DNA of 64,000 nucleotides from Sycobia sp. Sy_11 (taxonomy: Eukaryota; Arthropoda; Insecta; Hymenoptera; Epichrysomallidae). Where the stretch lies: assembly GCA_018907035.1 (NCBI GenBank), contig JACCIC010000064.1:2092501-2156500 (forward strand), given 5' to 3'. The translations under genes and the position numbers were made by a program. Positions 41,089 to 51,609 of this stretch are shown piece after piece. How positions within the stretch are numbered: position 1 is the first letter of the stretch; each line of letters begins with the position of its first letter. The notes beneath the pieces are model-generated. The model had not been told where the DNA came from and ran no database searches. It saw only the letters and a list, made by a program, of their open reading frames with translations.

Positions 41089-42110
41089 TTTCAATATTTC
41101 CAATTATATTTTTCAGTGTCCAGGTGCACAAATCTATTCAAAATTTACTTACTTATTTAAAATAAGCAAAACGATTAATTCTGAGAATTCCGGTCTCTCT
41201 ATATGACCTTCCAAGCAATGGGTCAACGTAAGAAACATCGAACAAAGATGGCTATGTTTTTTTCTCAATCAATGTAAAACATGCACTTCAATAATCACAG
41301 AGACAAGCACATTACAATATTTTGCACTGATTCGTCCAAATTTTCACTCACAAAGGTCTGTTCTAATTAATTAAATATCTCCTAAATTGAAGTCCACATT
41401 TTCTAGAAAGTGGGTGGCTGAGATTGTAAATTATATAAATATTTTCTTATCTCAGGAAAAAATATTTTCTTGAACCAATAACTGAAGATTTTGAATAAAA
41501 AAATTTATTTGTTTGATTCAAGCCCAATATATACTTGGATTAAGAATTTTGTTACATCGTGAGACGTTTTGGATATTAAAAATTAATTATAAAATTCAAA
41601 TAACTTAATTTACACCTACAAGTTGCTAACAATGACGTTATTCATTAAGTCAAAATAAAATTTTTTTTTTGAACGTATATGGAACTGTGTGCTGCATTTT
41701 CTCATACGCGTAGAAAATCCCGATGCTCGAAGTAAGCGTTGACATATTCTCCACAGAACGCATAGGAGTTTGATTACAAACTGACCCATAAAATATAATT
41801 CGGCGACTCTATGGCGCCATGAAATGTCGGTTTTGATTCGCACCGTGGGAACGTGAGAATTAAACTAACAAAGGCATGATACTGCTCAAAATTAAATTAA
41901 AGATTATATTAGATTTAAGATGCCCCGATATTTAAATAATTATGAATACTATTTATAAATCTTTAGTACCTAATATAATAATTATATATAATAATAAAAC
42001 TCACAGCTTTCTTTTTATATTTATATTAATATTAGTGATGCTTGATGTTGTTGGTATTACTAATATTTTACTACAATAACTATTAATCTTATTTTTAATA
42101 TTATTATACG
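41089..42110. other. Spacer upstream of Ty3C gag
   Basis: The 5' LTR expected here was not recognised. Bases 41440-41550 resemble, in inverted orientation, 51610-51740 (part of an AT-rich dispersed family). A moderately GC-rich segment at 41660-41850 has a 75-codon minus frame without a recognisable domain. Confidence 0.5.

Positions 42111-42163
<53 letters not shown>
42111..42163. repeat. (ATT)n microsatellite
   Basis: Trinucleotide run of about 17 units. Confidence 0.95.
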
Positions 42164-42167
<4 letters not shown>

Positions 42168-42780
42168 CTACATAACAGAACATTGAATGCATTATTACGA
42201 TTTTGATTTAAGAAAGTATTTTAAAATAATTAATTACATTAATAAATAAATATTTACGCACGCATTTATTTATTTGTTTATTTATTAATTAATGAATCAA
42301 AATAAAAAATATTTATTTGTTGGTACATATACGATCTAAATATTATTTTACTGAAATATATAATTATTACTAAAAATTTGCATTAATATTATTTCTTAAA
42401 TAATTAATTATGTAAATCTAATTTAATAAACGAAATGCTAAATTGAGTAAATGAAATTAATAATATTCAACTCGATTTAAAATGTGTTATTAGAAATTAT
42501 ATATTCACCATCAATATATAACATTGCACCTTTTTATTATATATTTTAAGTACAGTTTTAATTTAAACAATACGTAAGATTTAACAATAATTTATAAAAG
42601 CATTATTTTATACATTTAATTACTTAAGGCATACTAACACATATTATAAACAATATTTATTATTAATTCAGTAAAAACAAAATGTTTCAGTTGCTAACAA
42701 TAAAGTAATAACAAAGAACTGACAATAAAATAAATTAGCCAAAAAATGTAAAAATGAGACCTGTGGCGTGATCTCTGGTG
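42164..42780. other. AT-rich spacer
   Basis: Nothing recognised. Confidence 0.6.
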
Positions 42781-43256
42781 AGTTGAGAGAACCAGGAGGA
42801 AACCCCTCCACCTAATTTTGGGTCCACACTACAGCGATAGTCCTTTAAAGACGATTGGCTCCGACGAAATTAATGGGCAATTAAAATTGCGCGGCCACCA
42901 ACGAAAAAGATGATTTTGAAGATGATGATCGAGATGGATGCCCTGAGCGCCAAAAAAAGCGACCGCTTAAAAGGAGGAATTTTCCTTTTGTGGCAGCAGA
43001 TTTTTGTCCAAGATTCTCCTTCAGTAGATTTCTCTCAGCCTTCAAGATCTTTATCTCAGTTCGCGCATTTCCCCAAGTCTTCATTTTTTTAAATTTCTTT
43101 TATCGAGTTCGATACTTTAAGTGCCTTTATCGAGTATTTCGAGCTTTCTCCAACAGCAACAACAGCAACAACAGTAGCAACAGCAACAACTACAACTACC
43201 TCACTCTCCAAAGTCCTGCAAGATCCAGTAGGAGCAAAAATATGAATAAAAAGTAA
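42781..43256 (+). other. Mixed-composition block with CAA-rich run and donor-like site
   Basis: The block is less AT-rich than its surroundings. It holds an 88-codon frame (42990-43256) with an Asn/Ser-rich run from CAACAGCAAC repeats (about 43153-43196) and ends at AAAAAGTAAGTAAA, which contains a splice-donor-like GTAAGT. It could be an untranslated first exon of a host gene or part of an unrecognised element. No domain supports a coding call. Confidence 0.25.
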
Positions 43257-44020
43257 GTAAAATAAATCACAGTATTTTCATTTTTTTTCCTCTTATTTTC
43301 TGTCCTATCCCTTTTATTCGGAGATGTAGAAGGATTCTTTATATCAGGGTTCAATATTCTCCTTAAAAATAGAATCTCTTTGCAAAAATTTTTTTTTCAC
43401 ATTTTTTTTTTCGTGCTCGAGACAAGTGAGCTAGTTAATATCGACTTGGACGTAGTTACGATCTAGGGAGTCTTCTCTTTGATCCATTTCGAGCAAGCAG
43501 ACGATTTCCAAACATATTACACTGTCCTGTCAAGTCTCAGGGAAAAAAATTAAGATCCCATACATTTTTATATATAGAAGAATTCTGTAATTTACCCGGA
43601 TATTAAGAGAAATCCTAGGCCGAAATCTGAGGAAAAATTAATGGGAGGTGTGTCGACGATCAATTCCGACGTTACAATTTCAATACTTCACTCAAGAAAT
43701 TTAATTTAAAATGAAGAATTCGATCCCTATCTTTAAAACAATAGTTACTTGAAATACGTTTTTACATTCTAGAAACATGAAAATTCAAGTATGTTAAATT
43801 TTTAAAAGTAGTGCATAGTTTCTTGATCTTAAAACACTATTTTCTTGACTTTAAAAATCAAAAGTTTAAACTAAGCGATTAATTTCTTGAATTCTTTTAC
43901 AATTTATACGTTAATATACGTTTATTACACTTATTTGATCACTTTTAATTTTAAACTAATAGTATATTATTTTATTAAAGTCTTATAATTAATTTATTTC
44001 TCTTAAAAAAACTTCAAACT
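43257..44020. other. AT-rich spacer with 147-bp inverted-repeat partner
   Basis: 43681-43827 pairs in inverted orientation with 51463-51609, about 8 mismatches. Nothing else was recognised. Confidence 0.7.
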
Positions 44021-44091
44021 GACCGAGATTCGATTCGCAGACCTTTGGATTCGCAACGTAATGCCTTATTAATTACGCAATCGCAGTACGC
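44021..44091 (-). tRNA. tRNA-like relic or tRNA-derived SINE head
   Basis: The 71-nt minus-strand sequence has an A-box-like TTGCGTAATTAATAAGGCA and a B-box-like GCGAATCGAATCTC at the right distance, and a degenerate anticodon arm around TTGCGAA. The acceptor ends do not pair and the anticodon stem has mismatches, so it is not a functional tRNA. Confidence 0.35.
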
Positions 44092-44798
44092 TGTCGACAA
44101 TCGTAATAATCTTATATATCAATTTTAGATCTCTTATAGAACATTATGAAAATAATTTATGGATTCCAATAAACAGTACATGCATTTATATGCAATATAT
44201 ACTTATGTTATAACAATTTATACATCGTTTTGGTTTTAAAACGTGATTTTCTACATCCAGATAATATTTTCTTAAATTAAATCATAATACGTATACGAAA
44301 TCGAAAAATAATTAATTTTTGTATTTATATCACAGAAAAAAATGGTTCTCATATCAAGTCAATATTTCTGTGTAATTAAAAAAATTAAGTTAAAAAATTT
44401 TTTAGAATTCAACATTTAGAAATTAATTATGCTTTACGTATGCATATACTATATACATGAATAGAAAATATTATAAGAAATTATAGAAAAAATTCCTTAT
44501 TGAAGAACTTATTCATTTCAATTCAAAATTATAGGAGAACCCAATTCTCAATACTACCCATTTTTGTACTATAGTGTACAAGTCAAGATTATTATATTGC
44601 TAAATTTTGAAACCAATATCTTGATATAAGGAATTGAGTTTTTGAGAGAAGTTAATTAATAAGTAACCAATTTCTTCAAGTCTAAAAATATTATTATAGA
44701 TATAATTAGTAAATATTGATTAAATGATAATTAATAAAATTTTCTACGTCCGAATATTAATTAAATATATTATTATTTTTAGTGTAACATGTATAGGT

Positions 44799-44800
<2 letters not shown>
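44092..44800. other. AT-rich spacer
   Basis: No gene. Segments rich in AAATTTCTTGAATCAAG-like strings belong to the diffuse AT-rich repeat family also seen at 46140-46560 and 51460-52160. Confidence 0.5.

Positions 44801-44850
<50 letters not shown>
44801..44850. repeat. (GA)n microsatellite
   Basis: Perfect GA run of about 25 units. Confidence 0.95.
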
Positions 44851-44854
<4 letters not shown>

Positions 44855-45889
44855 TTTTTAATATAATATAAGAAATTTTGAAATTATAATATAGTTTACT
44901 ATAGTAGAACAGTTGTTCTTGAAAAAATAAAATCATTGGGTACCTGTGCTCTGGTATTTTTTTTCAATATTAATCAAAAAAAAAAAAATTGTATAAAAAT
45001 TTTTGAAAATTCCAATATTGACATTGTTCGTCTGAACTAGAATTTACATAGAAAAACCGGCTGGTATTCTTTTGGACGAAAACTCGGGAGAGTTTTCATC
45101 GTAAAGAGAGAGTTTGGAGACCACATTTTTTGTTCAACTTGGGTAGAAAATTTTCGGCGTTATTTTATAAGGTTGGTGAATCTTCTGAATACTAATATTT
45201 ATTTGAAATCCGTTGAATAATAATTTTTATTGGTTTTAATCAGTATAGAACGATTTGTATAGCAATTTAAATATTATGTATATATTTAATTTATCAAATC
45301 AAAGTCTGAGAGAGATAGAGAGATATTAATGTAGAGTAGTAGTTATAAGAACAGCAAGCGCGCTGGCATCTTTCGACAGTAATTCCTCTTGTTCTCCGTA
45401 ACACGGCGCTCTTGTTGCTTTATCTCTTTGATATACTTGTAAATTTTTTCTCTCTTACATCCTATGTGAACGGAAACGTGCGTTAACATAGCGCGGGTGC
45501 AGAATAGGTAGGGATAATATATTATTTATTATAATTTTATAGAATTTAATACATCTTAAAATTTTTATTTATTCAAATAAATAAATTTTTCTGTTTTTTT
45601 TTTGTTTGTAATAGAAAATATCATCATATTCCCCCTGTACCTGATAATTGTCCCATTCTTTCCTGGATCATTAATAATCTATTAATATAATTTATTATTA
45701 ATATAAATTAAAAATAAATAAATTCCAGGATATAAGGTAAGTCCGAGGAAAAATACTAGTAAAGAACCTACGGTCCAAATAAATTGTATTTAAAACGATT
45801 TAATCCGTTTAGGGTTCTTTACACCTCTGGTAATGGTTGCTTTTACCGGACATGTATTAAATAAACATCCCGTTACAATATAAATATGT
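44851..45889 (+). other. Region ending in an LTR-like terminus
   Basis: The sequence ends AATAAACATCCCGTTACA next to ATATAAATA, which resembles the end of the 14699-15467 LTR (AATAAACAT...TTACA). A TGTAACATG string at about 44783, just before the GA run, could be the matching start, but the interior is too AT-rich to be sure. A short hairpin (GAAAACTC / GAGTTTTC) lies at about 45080-45100 and a GC-richer stretch at 45350-45520. Low confidence that this is one LTR. Confidence 0.3.
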
Positions 45890-46631
45890 GATATATTTTT
45901 CTTTATTATTTTTAATATATTCCATTATAAACTAAAGAGTAGTATATTTGTTTTTTACACTAATAAAAGCAAGGTTGTTATGTTCTTAATTTATGAAACC
46001 AATATCTCAATGCATGAAATAAAGATCTTGAAAGTAGTTATTTATTCAATTAATTGTTGAACTAAAAAATACTAGATAAATATTTGTAAATATTGATTAA
46101 AATATAATCCATAAATTTTTATGTGACTGTATATTAAATAAATATTTGTAGATTGTGAAATAAGTTGCTTCAAATAAGAAAACCAGTATCTAAAAAATTC
46201 CTTCATCAAAATTTTGGTTGCTTGAATTAAAAAAATATAAGATTGATATTTTACTATGTATGACTTAAAAAATAGGAAATTTACTTTTTAGGGTGATAAA
46301 TAATCTCTAGATTTAATAAAATAATTTTTGCGTGAAATTCAGCAATAAGAAAAAATACGAGGTAATCTAGATAAGTAATTTCTTACTTTTTCGCTAATTT
46401 GAAGAAATCCATAACTCATTCGGTTTAGTTGAACGGATGTTGTAAAATATCTATCTTATGTCGTTTTAATTCAAGCGAATAAGTTCATGATGAAGGAATT
46501 TTTTACATTCTGGTTTTTCTATTTTAAGCAACTTATTTCGCCATCTAAGAAAATATTTCTTTTAATTTTAATTAAAAAAATAATTCTTTATCCGATACAA
46601 GGCATATTCGCTGACAGCGCTCCTGTTCGTT
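45890..46631. other. AT-rich spacer
   Basis: Diffuse AT-rich repeat family only; no gene. Confidence 0.6.
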
Positions 46632-46755
46632 AGGGTGCTGCAAATTTACATTTATCCACGTTTGGTTTCAAACATGTAGCTCGTAATCGCCGGAATACTT
46701 CTTGTAATAGTTTCATATGTTCTGGATAGGTTTTTATATCATCTATCATAATCTC
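46632..46755 (-). pseudogene. Ty3D RT palm fragment
   Basis: Reads MIDDIKTYPEHMKLLQEVFR and RLRATCLKPNVDKCKFAAP, the region just after the catalytic YxDD (DD preserved) through the NxxKC block of Gypsy RTs. Only about 40 codons remain. Confidence 0.75.
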
Positions 46756-46790
46756 CTATCATAACTCTAACGAAGATTCTATTGTGTTTT

Positions 46791-47505
46791 TCATGCTTTA
46801 TTGCTCGGGCCGAGCTGGATTCGATGTTGACTCGGCCCGTGGATCGTTTCCCAGCGTATGACATTTGCAATCTCGAGTGTAGATATTGTCTTTCCCACAA
46901 TATGAACAGAAAATCTTTGTTCTAGTTGGACATTTAAATCTGTCATGCCCCTTTTCTTTGCATCTCCAACAGCATTGCTGCCTTTCATAGATCATAGCTA
47001 ACGTACTTTTCGGTGCATATTTCGGATTTTCTGGTCTATTATTATGTTTATAGTTACTTGCTTTATTTATTTTCATTATATTTTCTTCTTTTTCTATTTA
47101 TTTCTTTGTTTCTAATAGTTCTTCCACTAGCTGGATTATATCGGTTGTATTTTTAAAACTGTCACAGCGAATATGGAGACGGTATTCAGCTTTCATATTG
47201 TAAAACATAGTTTCTGTTTGTTGTTTGTCCGTGAAGCCACGTCGCTTTACATCAACGTGATGAGTGAGTGAGCAAAATTACGTATATTCTCACCTGATTC
47301 CTGTATCTTATTATGTATTTGTCTGTCAAGGTGACTCAGTTCACTGGGAGACCGATAAAATATCCGCAGAGCTTCTTCCAGTTCTGCTAACTCTGCTCAG
47401 TGAAATAAGAGTACCCTCAGTACTTACTCTGTGTAACTCTAATTCGCTCTCTATTGCTGCCTTTTTCAATGTGTAGACACAAGATGCTCGTGGTCTGGCC
47501 ATTTT
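46791..47505 (-). pseudogene. Ty3D Gag pseudogene with zinc knuckles
   Basis: An ATG at about 47503 opens MARPRASCVYTLKKAAIESE. Capsid-like readable parts are NIRNFAHSLTHHVDVKRRGF and KAEYRLHIRCDSFKNTTDII (about 47290-47130, with stops). The nucleocapsid at 46990-46860 has CWRCKEKGHDRFKC, a canonical CCHC knuckle, and FCSYCGKDNIYTRDC, a second degenerate one. The same two-knuckle layout occurs in Ty3A ORF3 (CWNC...; FCYRCG...). Confidence 0.75.
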
Positions 47506-47779
47506 TAATTAATTTATTTTTATTCGGCGTAAAAAAAATTAATTAATACGTTACGTTTATATTACTTAATTGATTCAGAACTGGGTTAAGAAAATAAATT
47601 ATCAATATAAATCAATCAACAATTAGATTAGTTAATAAAAATCGATTATTAATATGAATCAAATAAAAATCTTTATATTAATTAATATCAAATTTTAATA
47701 AACAAAATTTTTTATAACGAACACAACTGAGTATATATAAATAATCCAGAAAAAACGGAATGTTTAAGAGGTAGTCCCT

Positions 47780-47797
47780 GTTCGAGCGCCATATAGC
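47780..47797 (-). promoter_or_regulatory. Primer-binding site of Ty3D
   Basis: Minus strand TGGCGCTCGAACAGGGAC, one mismatch from the classical tRNA-Lys type primer-binding site, lies about 280 bp upstream of the gag start. The preceding sequence does not end in a clear CA, so the LTR edge is decayed. Confidence 0.65.
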
Positions 47798-47800
47798 GTT

Positions 47801-48087
47801 TCCCTTTTCCCTTCGGGATAGCTTACGCGGTAGCGCCAAGATCGTTTTGAAAGGAAAGGGAATTTTGACAAGATCGGGAAAAATTACGTTTACTCAATTG
47901 TGTTCAGATGTAAAAATAATAACAAAATATATTATACTAAGAGAACATACATAGAATAAAATGTATATAAGTAAATATTAATAATTTTTTCTGGCTTCCG
48001 TCCGATCTGCAACAGACAATACAGAATTTTATGTTAAAACCTTATACAATACCTTATTACACTAGTCGCACCCTACTTATTTTTAAA
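47801..48087. other. Spacer between Ty3D and the Penelope-like element
   Basis: May include the eroded 5' LTR of Ty3D (it should lie just beyond the primer-binding site). No gene. Confidence 0.4.
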
Positions 48088-48099
48088 CGGTATTTACAA

Positions 48100-48150
48100 T
48101 TTTAAATTAATAAATATTTTTTATTGGTCTTACAGTCCAATCAATTCAAT
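48100..48150 (-). repeat. Penelope inverted terminal motif, left
   Basis: AAATTAATAAATATTTTTTA, then TTGGTCTTACAGTCCAATCA: the inverted partner of 49690-49745, and the same family as 1183-1215, 7035-7068 and 24195-24235. Followed by an A-rich (TAAAAA)n-like run to about 48250. Confidence 0.8.
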
Positions 48151-48169
48151 CTAAAAATAAAATAAAAAT

Positions 48170-48213
<44 letters not shown>

Positions 48214-48250
48214 CAAATAAAAAAATAAAATAAAAATTAAAAATAAAAAT
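48151..48250. repeat. A-rich AATAAA/TAAAAA simple repeat
   Basis: About 100 bp of AAATAAA variants within the Penelope tail, absent from the other copies of this tail. Confidence 0.85.
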
Positions 48251-48404
48251 TAAATTAAAAATGAAATTTAAATTATTAGGACAGTCAGACTGTCCTTGTT
48301 TACATTCACCCCCGTAGACTAATCTGAAAATAAAATATTAGCTGAAAAAATTCTTTGTTAGTAAAGTGCAGTCTGACTGTCCCCAACACCCTTACCTAAT
48401 TGAA

Positions 48405-48455
48405 GACTTGTCCAACGTTTCGAGCTCGCTACGGCTCCTCATCGGGGACTAATCT
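48405..48455 (-). ncRNA. Hammerhead-ribozyme-like motif
   Basis: Minus strand AGTCCCCGATGAGGAGCC and AGCGAGCTCGAAACGTTGG. The layout is GTCC / GGAC (stem I), CCGATGA (core, CTGATGA expected), a GAGC / GCTC stem II, GAAA, and a minimal ACGT stem III followed by T. Short palindromic stem III is typical of hammerheads in Penelope-like elements, which act as dimers. The U4-to-C change in the core would reduce or abolish cleavage. No activity is claimed. Confidence 0.55.
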
Positions 48456-48550
48456 AAACCTTATATTCTAATCTATATATACCCATCCCCACCACCAAAT
48501 TTAGTAAATTAAATATAAATTCCCCCTCTACACAAATTGTCCAAAACCAA

Positions 48551-49290
48551 TCAATTTAATAAGGAATGATAAACACTGTCCAATCTACGAGACTCTAACA
48601 TTAAATTCACATTATTTCGACTCCTGGAAATGTGAATACTTTCAAGACTCTCCCGTTTATACTTATTATTAATACCACGTTCCAAAATATCCACATGCAC
48701 AAAATCAAAAGAATGTAAAAACTTTAAACAATGCTCTTTTAAACCAGAAGTAATATGTGAGCTAAGTAAACTATATTTATGCTCATAAATTCTCTTTTTT
48801 AAATATCTACCTGTTTGTCCAATATAGTATTTATCACAATCCATGCAATTAATCTTGTAAATAACTCCTGATTTTAAGCATAAATCATCCTTATCTTTGC
48901 AATTATTAAACAATCTACTCAAATTATTGCTATTTTTAAAGAAAATTTGAATGTTATATTTCCGAAAATTTCTTTTTATTCTTTCAGACAATCCTCGAAC
49001 ATATGGCAAGACAATAATTTTGCCTCCGTTAACATCAATTCCTGCACTATGTCTATTTTCGGTATTATAAGTGTCAAACAATCTCACAGCAATTAATCTA
49101 TTAATAAATTGAATTGGATAACCATTATTAATGAAAGTCTCTCTTACTATCTGTAAATTATTTTGTCTAAAATCTTTATGTGACAATTTAATTGCTCTGT
49201 CAATGACACCTTTTAATGCTCCAATTTTGATTCCGAATTGGTGGTGTGAATTAAAATCTAAAAACCTACCTGACCAAGTAGGCTTTCAGT
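48551..49290 (-). pseudogene. Penelope-like GIY-YIG endonuclease and linker
   Basis: The domain nicks target DNA for integration. The frame begins near 49290 (LDFNSHHQFGIKIGALKGVI, then LSHKDFRQNN) and continues 49186-48551 with an ERIKRNFRKYN segment, LFNNCKDKDDLCLKSGVIYK and INCMDCDKYYIGQTGRYLKK with RIYEHKYSLL. The CxxC pair, YIGQTGR and the downstream EH match the GIY-YIG domain of Penelope-like elements. A frameshift near 49270 separates it from RT. The C-terminus (ISRSRNNVNLMLESRRLDSV) is complete. Confidence 0.87.
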
Positions 49291-49291
49291 A

Positions 49292-49660
49292 CTAATTAAG
49301 TTTTACCTTATTATTACTACATCTAATTACATTAATGTCCAGAAAACTTAACTGACTATTAACTTCAACCTCCCTTGTAAATTTAATTCTGTCATGTACA
49401 AATATGAAAACATCCACCATTTCATCCACAAAAGCTTCCGGAACAATTGTAAAGATATGATCAACATATCTCTTAAATATCATTGGTTCAAAAAGCAATT
49501 TTGACAAGGCTATACTTTCCAACTTTTCCATAACTAAATTAGCTATAACCGGTGACAAAGGCGACCCTATTGGACATCCGTATTTTTGTTCATAAAATTT
49601 ATTATCAAATGAAAAAAATTGTGTTATTAAAAACCAAATTAATTGCTTTAATAAATTCAT
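49292..49660 (-). pseudogene. Penelope-like RT fragment
   Basis: Contains FFSFDNKFYEQKYGCPIGSP, LSPVIANLVMEKLE, FKRYVDHIFTIV (the YVDD catalytic motif, with the second Asp changed to His) and LSFLDINVIR. The N-terminal half of RT is missing, and the 5' edge abuts an A-run (T-run on plus at about 49670-49690), as in a truncated insertion. Confidence 0.87.
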
Positions 49661-49689
49661 TCGTTGTTAATTTTTTTTTGTTTTTTTTT

Positions 49690-49775
49690 TTTTTTTTTTG
49701 ACTGAATTGATTGGACTGTAAGACTAATAAAAAATATTTATTAATTTGTATATGGGCAGTCGACAAAAGTACAAT
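49690..49775 (+). repeat. Penelope inverted terminal motif, right
   Basis: GAATTGATTGGACTGTAAGA through AAAAAATATTTATTAATTTG is the inverted copy of 48100-48150. The following CAGTCGACAAAAGTACAATT also occurs in the 78-bp insertion in PolB. Confidence 0.8.
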
Positions 49776-49874
49776 TCAATTATTTACAATTTTAACTTTA
49801 AACGTACTTAATTTACTAACGTCGCACACTATATTTATACAAACTTTTACTAGGGCTGCGGGGAGTTTGGAGGA

Positions 49875-50275
49875 AGAACGTAGCCTGCTGGTCTATTACA
49901 CCCAGGATAAGGACTTTATTCGAGGATAGGAGTGGACTACTGGGCTTTAACGGAGCGCCGCGCACCCAGGATCAAGTCTCGTTGACGGATAGTAAGGCCA
50001 CTAGTCTTTAATGGCGTGCCACGCAACTAGGATCAAGCCTTACTAAGATGCAGAAGAGGTTTTTGATAAGGCCGCTGGTCTTTATCGGAGCGCCGCACAA
50101 CCAGGATCAAGTCTCATCAGGAAAGAGGAAGGAGTTTTTAGTGAAGCCGCAGGTCTTTCATGGAACGCCACGCAACTAGAATAAAACTGCACTAGGATTC
50201 GGATGGGATAGTAGAGCCTGCTGGTCTTTAACGGAGCGCCGCGCAACTAGGATCGCGACTCTCCTATTCAGGATT
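49875..50275 (+). repeat. Six-unit GC-rich tandem repeat
   Basis: Six degenerate units of about 55-75 bp share GCTGGTCTTTAACGGAGCG followed by CCGCGCAACTAGGATCAAG. Unit starts are near 49879, 49939, 50000, 50073, 50141 and 50209. Unit lengths differ by non-multiples of three and no frame stays open through the array, so it is non-coding. Confidence 0.8.
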
Positions 50276-50380
50276 TTCGGACAGGCAGGATTACTAGAGC
50301 TCTGGAGTCAGGATAGGTCTAAGGAGCTTCTTTCAGCCATATCGCCGAGAGAACTGCTTTTGGGGCGGAAAACTCGCCCA

Positions 50381-50436
50381 TTTATACACGAAAAATTAGT
50401 CGATCGGGTGTTTACGCCACCGTTCGACTAATTTCG
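50381..50436. repeat. Hairpin after tandem repeat
   Basis: ACGAAAAATTAGTCGATCGG pairs with CGTTCGACTAATTTCGT across a short loop (GTTTACG), an arm of about 18 bp with few mismatches. Confidence 0.75.
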
Positions 50437-51460
50437 TATCGAGCCGCCGAAAAATAATAATAATAATTTTACAATATGAAAATAATATTAATTAATTAAA
50501 ATTATATTAATTATACGGCTCATTTGCGACTTTGCCCTAGAGAGTGCTCGTATTGTTATAATCATTTCGGCGTAATTTAGTTCTCTCGGGTTTTTCTTCA
50601 TTACAATAATAATAAGAATAATTATTATTATAACAAATTATAATAATAATAATAATTGTTATAATAACAATTAAGTTGACATTTCCGTCCTTGGCGACGC
50701 TCGTATTGAATATAAATTATATTATAATAATTCTGGCACTGTTTTTCTTAATTTCATTAGCTCGTATTAAAATAATATCTAGGTATTATAATACCTTTGA
50801 TGATGATATTATTATAACAATTTAATCTATTTAATATTAATCAATGATAAGAATAATTATTATTAGAAAAGAATAATAATTATAATACTAATAATTATCC
50901 TAATAATAAACAATAATAGTTATTTTAATATTATATAAGAATTAATTTAGTATTCGCCGACTCTGAATATTTAATTATAAAACTCATAATAATTAAATAT
51001 TATAATTACGCATAGTAATTACGATTACTTTATAAATAATTAATTATATCTTTTGTCCTTTAGGACGTTCACATATGTTTAATTATTTGCGTATTCTCAT
51101 AATATATTACGAAAATGAGGTATTTAGAAATGTAGCGACGAATGTATTTACTGCTTCCCGAGTTCGTTGGCGCTGGGAGCGCAGGACATCTTTTCGACGC
51201 TGTCTGCCACACGCCTGCGGCTTTCTCTTACGACTTTCGTGAGTTCCCCTCCGCTGTCCCTTGTCCCACGTTCGCGAGGCAGGTATATTTGATACGCGCA
51301 ATCGTCTTGTTTTGAAGATTGCGCATTTGACCGCAAATCGGGAGCATTGCCCGATTATTTTAATTTCGGAAACTTTATTAATTCGAGTTAAAATTTCGCG
51401 TGTATTAGGCTGTATCGAGAATACAGCCTGATCGTCGCAAAGTTGAGAAAATAATGTTTG
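50437..51460. other. AAT/ATT-rich spacer with a GC-richer patch
   Basis: Degenerate AATAAT and ATTATT runs. 51120-51350 is GC-richer, with unassigned frames of 62-64 codons rich in Arg/Ser. No gene was recognised. Confidence 0.5.
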
Positions 51461-51462
51461 GA

Positions 51463-51609
51463 ATCAAGAAACTATGCACTACTTTTAAAAATTTAACATG
51501 CTTGAATTTTCATGTTTTTAGAAAATAAAAACGTATTTCAAGTAATTATTGTTTTAAAGATAGGAATCGAATTCTTCATTTCAAATTAAATTTCTTGACT
51601 GAAGTATTA
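51463..51609. repeat. 147-bp inverted partner of 43681-43827
   Basis: About 95% identical (8 mismatches by eye) to 43681-43827 in the opposite orientation. Adjacent 51610-51740 likewise matches 41440-41550 inverted. Confidence 0.8.

Larger units (their letters stand above)
46632..47800 (-). mobile_element. Ty3D: internally deleted Gypsy fragment
   Basis: On the minus strand a primer-binding-site-like sequence, a gag pseudogene and then, with no protease, a small RT palm fragment lie within 1.2 kb. A large internal deletion has joined gag to the RT palm. LTRs were not recognised. Confidence 0.65.
48088..49765 (-). mobile_element. Penelope-like element, 5'-truncated, inverted ends
   Basis: On the minus strand, an RT fragment and a GIY-YIG endonuclease lie downstream of an A-rich 5' junction and are followed by a hammerhead-like motif and an AT-rich tail. 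The two edges (48100-48150 and 49690-49745) are inverted copies of one 45-bp sequence, about 93% identical. RT plus GIY-YIG defines Penelope-like retroelements. Frame breaks and a mutated RT motif show the copy is inactive. Confidence 0.85.
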
